A program made the position numbers and the translations under genes. DNA of 64,000 nucleotides from Kineosporia sp. NBRC 101731. GTDB lineage: Bacteria; Actinomycetota; Actinomycetes; Actinomycetales; Kineosporiaceae. Under the pieces are notes generated by a model. That model was not told the DNA's origin. It saw only the letters and a list, made by a program, of their open reading frames with translations, and made no database searches. Shown one piece after another: positions 47,265 through 55,055 of the stretch. The stretch lies in assembly GCF_030269305.1 (NCBI RefSeq), contig NZ_BSTC01000019.1, positions 1 to 64,000 on the forward strand, given 5' to 3'. Each line of letters starts with the position of its first letter. The first letter of the stretch is position 1.

Positions 47265-49080
47265 GGCCCGAGAGGTCCCGGGCCATTGCGACCGTGAGCG
47301 GATAGCGGGCCGGGTCCCAGTCCTGCTCGGTGAGGGCCCACTGGTTTTCCGGCTCCTGCCCACCGGAGGGGATGGAGAGCCGGTTGCGCGGGGGCAAGGG
47401 CTGCGCCTCACGGGTCGACTCCAGCATCACGCGGGCCGCGCGACCCTCGAGAATCAGCGTGGAAATGGCGTTCCCGAAGATCGGGCCGCCGATCGAGCCC
47501 CACGACATGACGGTCTCGGGAATGGTGCGCGGACGGGTGAACAGCAGCCTCGCCAGGCGGGTGACAGGCCCGGTCCAGGAGATGCTGAACGCCAGTCGCA
47601 TGACCCACGGGATGGTGTTGTGCACGGGCGAGCAGGTCAGCTGGTAGACCTTCGACGCTTCGGCGGGCACGGAAGACATCAGCGCCGTGACATCGGCCTC
47701 GCAGATGTAGCTGTGGTGCACGTCGCCGGACAGCACGCAGACGGTGGCCGGGGCCTGCGGCCCCGACGCCACGTCGGCGATCAGCCGGGCGAGCCGGTCG
47801 AACGATTCGCGGAACGCCGGCCAGTGCTCCAGATCGGCCGCGCGGCGTAGTTTCTCGCCCAGTACGGCGCGGCGGCCGGTGCCCTCGGCGAGATGCTCGC
47901 TCCAGGCCTCGATCTGGTGCAGGGCGGGCGCCATCAGCCAGGGCAGGGAGGTACCGATGAGCAGGTGGTCGTAGTCGCCCCGGGTGCGCTCCTCGACCCA
48001 GGCGAACTCGTCCTCGGACAGCATCGACCGGTAGTCGCCGTCGAGCATCCGCCCGCACCGCGAGTCGATCACCACCAGCCGGGTACGCCCCAGGTCACGC
48101 CAGAACGACCAGCGGTAGCCCTTGCCCCCGTCCGCCTCGGCGTCGGCCATCACCGCGAACTCCCGCAGCATCGGGGCGGCGTCCTCGTCCACCTCGGCCA
48201 GCGCCCGCACCCGCTGGTACACCTCGTCGGCGGCCAGTTCGTCCGGCGACAGGTTCCCGATGTGCTGGTACACCCAGTACGAGACCAGACCGCCGATGAT
48301 GCGCTCGGCCCACCAGTCGGTCTTCTTCACGTCGGCCCGCCACGAGCGCGAGGTGTTCCAGTCGTCGTGCACGTCGTGGTCGTCGAAGATCATCGCGATC
48401 GGCACGGTCGACATCAGCCAGCGGATCTGCGGATCGCTCCACGACTCGTGGTAGAGCCAGGTGTACTCCTCGAAGTCGGCGACCTCGCCGTGCGGGGGCC
48501 GGGAGATGTCCCGGTGATCGGCGATGCGCTGCTGGGTGAGCTCGGTGGTCTCGTCCGCATAGACCTGGTCGCCGAGCATGACCATCAGGTCGGGCCAGCC
48601 GTCACCGGAATCGTTGGCCACCCGGACGGCGTAGGCCTCCAGGGCGTCCACCCCGTACTTACGTCGCCCCTTGACCGTGCGTTGGGTGGCGACCCGGCAC
48701 GAACCGTAGGCGATGCGCTGCGGACGATCGGGGTCGAGCGTGCGGATCCGCGAGGAGGGGAGAACACCGGGGGCCGGATGTGGCGAATCCGACACGCCGG
48801 ACGTGCCCGACAGTCCGGTAGTGCGCACCGGTGGCCACACCAGTTCGCCGTCCAGGCGCACGTCGTACTCGATCACCTCCCCCTCCGGGAGGCCGGTGAC
48901 CGGTACGAGGGCGTAGTGATGGCCGCTGACCTCGAAGGTCTTCTCGGTGGTGCCGAGCACAGAAACTTCACAGCGGGTGTCCACCTCGACCCAGAGAGTG
49001 GCGTGAGCAGCACCGACATGCCGAAGGACAGGACCGAGGATCAAGGAGGGCACCTTCCCTTCGTACCGCAGGCCCGGCAT
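47260..49080 (-). CDS. PhoD-family phosphodiesterase/alkaline phosphatase
   Basis: A 606-aa Fe/Ca-type metallophosphatase. An N-terminal fibronectin-like domain (to about 120) precedes the metallophosphoesterase core with LMVMLGDQVYADE, IFDDHDVHDDWN, TSLPWLMAPALH and VCVLSGDVHHSYI. No signal peptide is seen, unlike secreted PhoD, so this is the cytoplasmic-looking actinobacterial branch. The substrate is unknown. Its start lies only 20 bases from the divergent PBP start. The C-terminal codons sit beside a 10-bp repeat that covers the stop. Confidence 0.88.
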   Translation of the reverse strand: MPGLRYEGKVPSLILGPVLRHVGAAHATLWVEVDTRCEVSVLGTTEKTFEVSGHHYALVPVTGLPEGEVIEYDVRLDGELVWPPVRTTGLSGTSGVSDSPHPAPGVLPSSRIRTLDPDRPQRIAYGSCRVATQRTVKGRRKYGVDALEAYAVRVANDSGDGWPDLMVMLGDQVYADETTELTQQRIADHRDISRPPHGEVADFEEYTWLYHESWSDPQIRWLMSTVPIAMIFDDHDVHDDWNTSRSWRADVKKTDWWAERIIGGLVSYWVYQHIGNLSPDELAADEVYQRVRALAEVDEDAAPMLREFAVMADAEADGGKGYRWSFWRDLGRTRLVVIDSRCGRMLDGDYRSMLSEDEFAWVEERTRGDYDHLLIGTSLPWLMAPALHQIEAWSEHLAEGTGRRAVLGEKLRRAADLEHWPAFRESFDRLARLIADVASGPQAPATVCVLSGDVHHSYICEADVTALMSSVPAEASKVYQLTCSPVHNTIPWVMRLAFSISWTGPVTRLARLLFTRPRTIPETVMSWGSIGGPIFGNAISTLILEGRAARVMLESTREAQPLPPRNRLSIPSGGQEPENQWALTEQDWDPARYPLTVAMARDLSGR

Positions 49081-49100
49081 GACCGCTACCGTCGGGCACC

Positions 49101-51038
49101 GTGAACCGTCGCGTCCTGATCTATGTCCTGGTGGCCGTGCTGGTCCTCGCGGGAGCAGGGGGTACAGCCCTGTACCTGCTGCGCGGGGGCGACAACAGCG
49201 GAGCGCAGAAAACCGCGGCCGAGGCGTTCGGCCGGGCCTGGGCGGGCGGGAACCTCGGCACCATCGGCTGGGCCGGCGGCCAGGCAGGCACCACGGACGA
49301 CCCCGCCCAGGCGGTCCAGACCACCACCGCCGGCCTGACGTCCGAGAAGACCGACAAGCCCTCCGACGTCACCGTGGGCAAGGTCACCGAGTCGGCGAGT
49401 GGCGACACGGCGACCGCACCGCTGCACGTGACCTGGACCCTGGCCCGCGACCGGACGTGGGAGTACGACACCACGCTGACGCTGGTGAACCAGGACGACA
49501 GCTGGCTGCCGCAGTACGTGTCCACGCTGGTGCACCCGGACCTGACCGGTGACCTCGCCACCGCCACGCTGAAGGCGAGCACGGTGACGGGCAAGCGCGG
49601 CCAGATCCTCGGCGCGAACGACAAGGTGCTGGTCGAGGACCGCCCGGTGGTCGTAGTCGGGATCCACAAGGCAAAAACGGACGACGTGGAACAGACGGTG
49701 ACCAGGGTCGCCGGAGTGGTCGGTGTGGACGGCGCGGCCCTGCTCAAGCGGGTGAAGGCGGCCGGTGCCGACACCTTCGTCGACGTGATCACCCTGCGCA
49801 GGGCCGCCTACAACCAGGTGAGCGCCCGGCTCAAACCGATCCCCGGGGTGGTGTTCCAGACCAAGGACGTCGCGCTCACCCCCTCCTCCGACTTCGCCCG
49901 GCCGCTGTTCGGGAACGTCGGCGCGGCCACGGCCGACATCGTCAAGGAGTCGGACGGGCGGGTGCAGGCCGGCGACGAGACCGGCCTGTCCGGCCTGCAG
50001 CGCACCTACGACGAGCAGCTCGCCGGAACCCCGGGCGTGGTCGTGACGGCCGTGCCGAAGGAGGGTGAGGGCAAGGAGATGTTCCGGGCCGACGCGACCG
50101 ACGGCAAGGACCTCCAGCTCACGCTCGACCTGGAGATCCAGAACGCCGCGGACAAGGCGATCGCGACGGCGACGCACCTGGCCGGGATGGTCGCGATCGA
50201 CGCGAAGACCGGCAACATCCTGGCGATCGCCAACGGTGGCCCGAACGGCAACGGCTACAACCGCGCCCTGCTCGGCCAGTACGCGCCCGGCTCGACCTTC
50301 AAGATCGCGTCCGGCCTGGGCCTGGTGGAGTACGGCGGGATGACCGCGAACAAGACGGTGGCCTGTCCCAAGGCCCTGACGGTCAGCGGCAAGAAATTCA
50401 CCAACGCGGAGGACGAGGTCCTCGGCAAGGTGCCTTTCTCCAGTGACTTCGCCCACTCGTGCAACACCGCGTTCGTCGGCAGCGCGAAGCTCATCAGCCA
50501 GGCGCAGCTGGCCGAGGCCGCGGGCTCGCTGGGCTACGGACAGCCCAACGCCACCGGCGTCACGGCCTTCACCGGACAGGTCCCGACCAAGGGCGACACC
50601 GTCGCCCACGCCGCCGCGATGATCGGCCAGGGCACCGTGCTGGTCAGCCCGATGGCCGTGGCGAGCGCGTCCGGCGCGATCGCCTCCGGCACCTGGCACG
50701 CGCCGAAGCTGGTGCTGAACGGCACCGGGAACGACGAGGCCACGGCCGATGTCGACCCGGTGAAGCTGGATACCAAGAGCGCGCGGACGATGCGCTCACT
50801 GATGCGCACGGTGGTCACCAGCGGTACGGGTACCGGCATGAAGAACGTGCCCGGCGGGCCGGTCTCCGGCAAGACCGGCACCGCGGAGTACGGCACCGAC
50901 ACGCCCCCGAAGACGAACGCCTGGTTCACCGGTTTCCAGGGCGACATCGCGTTCGCGGTCCTCGTCGAGGACGGCGGTTTCGGCGCCAAGAGTGCAGTGC
51001 CGGTGGCCAAGAAGTTCCTGACCGATCTCGCGTCGTAG
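49101..51038 (+). CDS. Penicillin-binding protein (class B transpeptidase)
   Basis: A 645-aa cell-wall enzyme that cross-links peptidoglycan. One N-terminal anchor (residues 5-27), an NTF2-like MecA-type domain (35-150), a dimerisation domain, then the transpeptidase with SxxK at S398 (STFK), SCN at 453-455 and KTGTA at 591-595. It resembles the low-affinity PBP2a-like group and so might confer beta-lactam tolerance. The GTG at 49101 has no ribosome site and no room for a leader, since the PhoD start is 20 bases away. A GT87-like gene follows by 37 bases. Confidence 0.92.
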   Translation: MNRRVLIYVLVAVLVLAGAGGTALYLLRGGDNSGAQKTAAEAFGRAWAGGNLGTIGWAGGQAGTTDDPAQAVQTTTAGLTSEKTDKPSDVTVGKVTESASGDTATAPLHVTWTLARDRTWEYDTTLTLVNQDDSWLPQYVSTLVHPDLTGDLATATLKASTVTGKRGQILGANDKVLVEDRPVVVVGIHKAKTDDVEQTVTRVAGVVGVDGAALLKRVKAAGADTFVDVITLRRAAYNQVSARLKPIPGVVFQTKDVALTPSSDFARPLFGNVGAATADIVKESDGRVQAGDETGLSGLQRTYDEQLAGTPGVVVTAVPKEGEGKEMFRADATDGKDLQLTLDLEIQNAADKAIATATHLAGMVAIDAKTGNILAIANGGPNGNGYNRALLGQYAPGSTFKIASGLGLVEYGGMTANKTVACPKALTVSGKKFTNAEDEVLGKVPFSSDFAHSCNTAFVGSAKLISQAQLAEAAGSLGYGQPNATGVTAFTGQVPTKGDTVAHAAAMIGQGTVLVSPMAVASASGAIASGTWHAPKLVLNGTGNDEATADVDPVKLDTKSARTMRSLMRTVVTSGTGTGMKNVPGGPVSGKTGTAEYGTDTPPKTNAWFTGFQGDIAFAVLVEDGGFGAKSAVPVAKKFLTDLAS

Positions 51039-51075
51039 TACTCACCCAGGGAAAGGGTCGGTAGAGTCCCGGCCG

Positions 51076-52452
51076 ATGACCGGGACCAGCAGATTCGACC
51101 GAGGGCTGCGGATATGGCTGGTTGTGATGCTGCTGGCCTGCGTGGGCCTGGCGGTGGGCTGGGCCGCCAAGGCCCCTTGCGTGGACACCTACACCACTCC
51201 TGACGGCCAGGTGGCGCTCGACTGGCGGGACGCGCGGCAGTACTCGCTGCACTGTTACTCCGACGCGATCCCGCTGTACGGGGTGGACCACCTCCAGGAC
51301 GGCACGCTGCCGTACAAGACCACCTGGACCGACGCCGACGGCACCGTGCGGGCCATGGAGTACCCGGTGGTCACCGGCATGCTCCAGTACGTCGGCATGC
51401 GGTTCACGAAGGTCTACGTCGGCATCACCGGCGACACCGGGCCGGAGGTGGTGCCCTACTTCGTGATCATGGCGATCGTGCTGGCGATCTCCTGGCTGGT
51501 GGCAGTGGCCTGCACCATCCCGCTGGCGGTGCGCAAGTGGGAGGTGGTGCTGATGGCACTCTCCCCGCTGGTGTTCGTGCACGCCTTCACCAACTTCGAC
51601 ACCCTGGCCGTGGCCCTGGCCGCCGCCGGGATGCTCGCCTGGGCCCGGCAACGGCCTCTGCTGGCCGGCCTGCTGCTGGGGATCGGCGCGGCGGCCAAGC
51701 TTTACCCGTTGTTCATCCTCGGGCCGCTGCTGATCCTCTGCTGGCGCTCGGGAACGCTGAAGCCGTGGTGGAAGGCCACCCTGGCGGCCGCCGGGGCCTG
51801 GATCGCCTGCAACGCCCCGTTCGCGCTGCTCTACCCGCGCGGCTGGTGGGAGTTCTTCCGGCTGAACTCGACCCGCCCGGCCGACCACGACTCGATCTAC
51901 AACGCGATCACGACCTTCACCCGCTGGGAAGGGTTCGACGGCCCGCTGTACGCGGGTCAGTCGCCGGAGAAACTCAACACCTTCAGCCTGGCTGCCTTCC
52001 TGGTGCTGTGCCTGGTGATCGGGGTGATCGGGCTCACCTCACCGCGCCGGCCCCGGCTGGCCTCGCTGGTCTTCCTGGTGGTGGCCGCGTTCCTGCTGAC
52101 CAACAAGGTGTGGAGCCCGCAGTACTCACTGTGGCTGGTGCCCCTGGCCGTGCTGGCCCTGCCCCGGGTCTGGGTACTGCTGGTCTGGATGGTCACGGAC
52201 GCCTACCTCTGGTACCCCCGGCTGGGGTACTTCCTCGGCCTGCAGGACCCGTCCCGGGGCAACTCCCCCGAGCGGTTCCTCACCGTGGTGGTGCTGCGTG
52301 ACCTGCTGGTGCTGCTCATCTGCGCCATGATCGTCCACACGATCTACCGGCCCCAGGCCGATCCGGTACGGCGGCAGGGTGTGGACGATCCGGCCTTCGG
52401 GCCCGTCGATGATCATCTTCCGGACCGCAGACTCGTTCCCCAGCGGGGATGA
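51076..52452 (+). CDS. GT87-like membrane glycosyltransferase
   Basis: A 458-aa polytopic protein with about 10 membrane segments. The first extracytoplasmic loop has CVDTYTTPDG and LYGVDHLQDG, and later FVHAFTNFDTLAVALAAAG, AAAKLYPLFILGPLLILCWR and NKVWSPQYSLWLVPLAVLAL are typical of the GT87/DUF2029 mannosyltransferase-like group that uses polyprenyl-phosphate sugars. The acceptor is unknown. It lies between the PBP gene and an M50-like gene with which it shares an ATGA overlap, suggesting envelope function. Confidence 0.82.
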   Translation: MTGTSRFDRGLRIWLVVMLLACVGLAVGWAAKAPCVDTYTTPDGQVALDWRDARQYSLHCYSDAIPLYGVDHLQDGTLPYKTTWTDADGTVRAMEYPVVTGMLQYVGMRFTKVYVGITGDTGPEVVPYFVIMAIVLAISWLVAVACTIPLAVRKWEVVLMALSPLVFVHAFTNFDTLAVALAAAGMLAWARQRPLLAGLLLGIGAAAKLYPLFILGPLLILCWRSGTLKPWWKATLAAAGAWIACNAPFALLYPRGWWEFFRLNSTRPADHDSIYNAITTFTRWEGFDGPLYAGQSPEKLNTFSLAAFLVLCLVIGVIGLTSPRRPRLASLVFLVVAAFLLTNKVWSPQYSLWLVPLAVLALPRVWVLLVWMVTDAYLWYPRLGYFLGLQDPSRGNSPERFLTVVVLRDLLVLLICAMIVHTIYRPQADPVRRQGVDDPAFGPVDDHLPDRRLVPQRG

Positions 52453-53219
52453 CCCCTACCCTTGGCGAAATGTCAGCGGTGAACTCCGATTTCTCCCGTC
52501 TCAACTGGGACAACCTCTCCTGGGACTCCCTCGGCGACGAGCGCGTCATGGTGATCGTGCTGGGGGTCGCAGCGGTCGTGCTGACCGGCGAGCGCACCAC
52601 CTGGCACGTGCTGCGCAACGTGGTGACGATCGCCCACGAGGGTGGCCACGCCGTGATCGCGCTGCTCATGGGCCGCGAGCTGGCCGGTATCAAGCTGCAC
52701 TCGGACACCTCCGGCGTGACGCTCTCCCGGGGCAAGCCACGCGGCCTGGGCATGATCTTCACCGCGCTCGCGGGCTACCCGGCGCCGGCCGTGATCGGTG
52801 TGGGGCTGGCGGCGCTGATCGGGCTCGACCTGATCACCGTGCTGCTGTGGGTGGTGGTGGGCCTGCTGGCGGTGCTGCTGACACAGATCCGCAACGCCTT
52901 CGGGGTGCTCACGGTGGTCGTCACCGGTGGTGCGGCGGTGGCGGTGATGGTCTGGGGCAACGAGCGCACGGCGCTGGGCTTCGCCTGCGCGGTGACCTGG
53001 CTGCTGCTGATCGGCGGGCTGCGCGCAGTGATCGAGCTGCAGAGTTCCCGCCGGGCGCAGGGCAGCGGGCGGCGCGGTGGGCCCCCGGTGACCTCGGACG
53101 CCGATCAGCTGGCCTGGCTGAGCCACGTCCCCGGCGTGTTCTGGGTCACGGTGTTCTTCCTGCTGTCCCTGGCCTCGATCGTGGCCGGTGGCTGGCTGAT
53201 GCTGAGCTGGAACCCGTAG
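52449..53219 (+). CDS. M50-like membrane metalloprotease
   Basis: A 256-aa membrane protein with the zinc-binding motif HEGGH (63-67) in the first hydrophobic region and six or so membrane segments. It matches the M50B-like family common in actinomycetes (peptidase M50 family, DUF-level annotation). A second M50 motif (NxxPxxxLDG) is not seen, so activity is uncertain. Its ATG overlaps the stop of the GT87-like gene (ATGA); a second in-frame ATG 7 codons on would remove the overlap. Confidence 0.83.
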   Translation: MTPTLGEMSAVNSDFSRLNWDNLSWDSLGDERVMVIVLGVAAVVLTGERTTWHVLRNVVTIAHEGGHAVIALLMGRELAGIKLHSDTSGVTLSRGKPRGLGMIFTALAGYPAPAVIGVGLAALIGLDLITVLLWVVVGLLAVLLTQIRNAFGVLTVVVTGGAAVAVMVWGNERTALGFACAVTWLLLIGGLRAVIELQSSRRAQGSGRRGGPPVTSDADQLAWLSHVPGVFWVTVFFLLSLASIVAGGWLMLSWNP

Positions 53220-53229
53220 GTGCCACGGG

Positions 53230-53262
53230 CCCCCGGCCGGATTCGCACCGACCGGGGGTTCG
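53230..53262 (+). terminator. Terminator after the M50-like gene
   Basis: Eleven-base arms (53230-53240, 53248-53258) pair with one G-T wobble around a 7-base loop. A second weaker stem at 53264-53300 may serve the convergent SRPBCC gene. Confidence 0.65.
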
Positions 53263-53310
53263 AGGGCCCTGCCGAGACCGTGCCGGCATCGCGGCAGGCC
53301 CTTGCGCGCC

Positions 53311-53760
53311 CTAGAGACAGACCTGGGCGAAGTCGTCCAACCGGTGCTCCCATTCCTGCTGCATCCGCTGCCGCTGCTCCGCGGGCAGGCCCTCGTGCCA
53401 CAGCCGCAGCCGCGTACCGCCCGTGACCGGGGTCAGATCGAGTTCGACCAGACTGGGTTCGTCGTCGGCGTCCCCGGAGTGCCACGACAGTCGCAACTGC
53501 TCCAGAGGGTGATAGCTACGCACCATGCCGGCCTCACCCTCGTCACTCATGAAGCTGTGCCCCTCGCCGCGCAGCACGGCACCGTGACCCAGCCAGACAG
53601 AGGTGCCGACCGGACTTACCAAGATGTGCCAGACGTGACCCGCGCTACCGGCGAGCACCCTGCGCACGTACACCAGCTGCGGTCCGGGTACGACATCATC
53701 GTCGGTGAGCGCGGGTGGCAGCCCAGCCTCCACCCGACCCAACTGCACGAATGTGGACAT
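53311..53760 (-). CDS. SRPBCC-fold protein
   Basis: A 149-aa protein with the START/AHSA1-type fold: VLAGSAGHVWHILVSPVGTS, MVRSYHPLEQLRLSWHS, ELDLTPVTGGTRLRLWHEGLP and the C-terminal helix QEWEHRLDDFAQVCL. Such proteins bind hydrophobic ligands or act as Hsp90 co-chaperone-like factors; the role is unknown. The ATG at 53760 follows AAGGGGG by 4 bases; an ATG 8 codons upstream is possible. It diverges from prs by 179 bases. Confidence 0.82.
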   Translation of the reverse strand: MSTFVQLGRVEAGLPPALTDDDVVPGPQLVYVRRVLAGSAGHVWHILVSPVGTSVWLGHGAVLRGEGHSFMSDEGEAGMVRSYHPLEQLRLSWHSGDADDEPSLVELDLTPVTGGTRLRLWHEGLPAEQRQRMQQEWEHRLDDFAQVCL

Positions 53761-53939
53761 GTAGCCCCCTTGCGATTCAGCCATACCGATCAGCACCCCC
53801 TCCCCGAGCCGGAGGGGCCAGTTTTCGGTCATCGTCGATAAACAGTCGGCCGATGGGAAGGGTGCTTCAATCCCCCAAAAGCTTGTCGCATGAAAAGTCT
53901 GGGAACATGGCGGCAACACCCCCGTGAGAGGTACCGCTG

Positions 53940-54932
53940 GTGAACACTGTTTCGATCCAAAGCCGGAAGACGCTCCAGGTCTTCTCCGGCCGGGCATACC
54001 CAGAGCTGGCTGAGGAGATCGTCAAGTATCTCGACGTGAGCCTGACGCCTCAATCCGCCTACGAGTTCGCCAACGGCGAGATCTTCGTGCGGTTCGAGGA
54101 GTCGGTGCGTGGGGCGGACGCCTTCGTGGTCCAGTCCTGCGGCGCAGGCATCAACACCTGGGTGATGGAGACCCTGATCATGATCGACGCGCTCAAGCGC
54201 GCGTCAGCCGATCGGATCACCGTGGTGCTGCCGTTCTACCCGTATGCGCGCCAGGACAAGAAGCACCGGGGCCGGGAGCCGATCTCCGCCCGGCTGATCT
54301 CCGACCTGCTGCGGACGGCCGGCGCCGATCGACTGATGACGGTCGACCTGCACACCGACCAGACGCAGGGCTTCTTCGACGGCCCGGTCGACCACCTCTT
54401 CGCCCTGCACCTGCTCACCGACCATGTCGCGAGCAAGTACAAGGGTGAGGAGATCACCGTGGTCGCGCCCGACTCCGGCCGCGTTCGCGTGGCCGAGCGC
54501 TGGGCCGACCGGCTGGGTGGCACGCCGCTGGCCTTCATCCACAAGACCCGTGACCCACGCATGCCGAACACCGTGGTCACGAACCGGGTCGTCGGTGACG
54601 TCGAGGGCCGCACCTGTGTGCTGGTCGACGACATGATCGACACCGGGGGCACGATCACCAAGGCCGCCACCAAGCTCTTCGAGCAGGGTGCGAAAGACGT
54701 GATCATCGCCGCCACCCACGGCATCCTGTCCGACCCCGCGACCGAGCGGCTGCGTGACTGCGGTGCCACGGAGATCGTGCTCACCAACACGCTGCCGATC
54801 GACTCCGACCGGCTGCTGCCGAACTTCACCGTGCTCTCGATCGCCCCGCTGATCGCCCAGGCGATCCACGAGGTCTTCGAGGACGGTTCGGTCACCTCGC
54901 TCTTCAACCTGGACGAGGTGTCGGGCGAGTAG
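53940..54932 (+). CDS. prs: Ribose-phosphate diphosphokinase
   Basis: Makes PRPP from ribose-5-phosphate and ATP for nucleotide, His and Trp synthesis. The 330-aa protein has the flexible-loop DLHTDQTQGFFDGPVDHL, the PRPP loop VLVDDMIDTGGTI and KHRGREPISARL in the ATP site. Length and motifs fit class I enzymes. The GTG at 53940 has GAGAGG 8 bases upstream. A terminator follows. Confidence 0.94.
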   Translation: MNTVSIQSRKTLQVFSGRAYPELAEEIVKYLDVSLTPQSAYEFANGEIFVRFEESVRGADAFVVQSCGAGINTWVMETLIMIDALKRASADRITVVLPFYPYARQDKKHRGREPISARLISDLLRTAGADRLMTVDLHTDQTQGFFDGPVDHLFALHLLTDHVASKYKGEEITVVAPDSGRVRVAERWADRLGGTPLAFIHKTRDPRMPNTVVTNRVVGDVEGRTCVLVDDMIDTGGTITKAATKLFEQGAKDVIIAATHGILSDPATERLRDCGATEIVLTNTLPIDSDRLLPNFTVLSIAPLIAQAIHEVFEDGSVTSLFNLDEVSGE

Positions 54933-54949
54933 CACGCCCCGCTCTGTCT

Positions 54950-54985
54950 GTCGCCGCCTCCGGGGTCGCCCCCCGAGGCGGCGAC
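54950..54985 (+). terminator. Terminator after prs
   Basis: Arms GTCGCCGCCTC and GAGGCGGCGAC (54950-54960, 54975-54985) pair perfectly; the loop can extend the stem further. Confidence 0.8.
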
Positions 54986-55055
54986 ATGCTTTGTCAGGCC
55001 CTGAACGGCAGGCTCGGACCGTCGCTGACGCTCACGTGTCCCGGGGGAACCTGCT

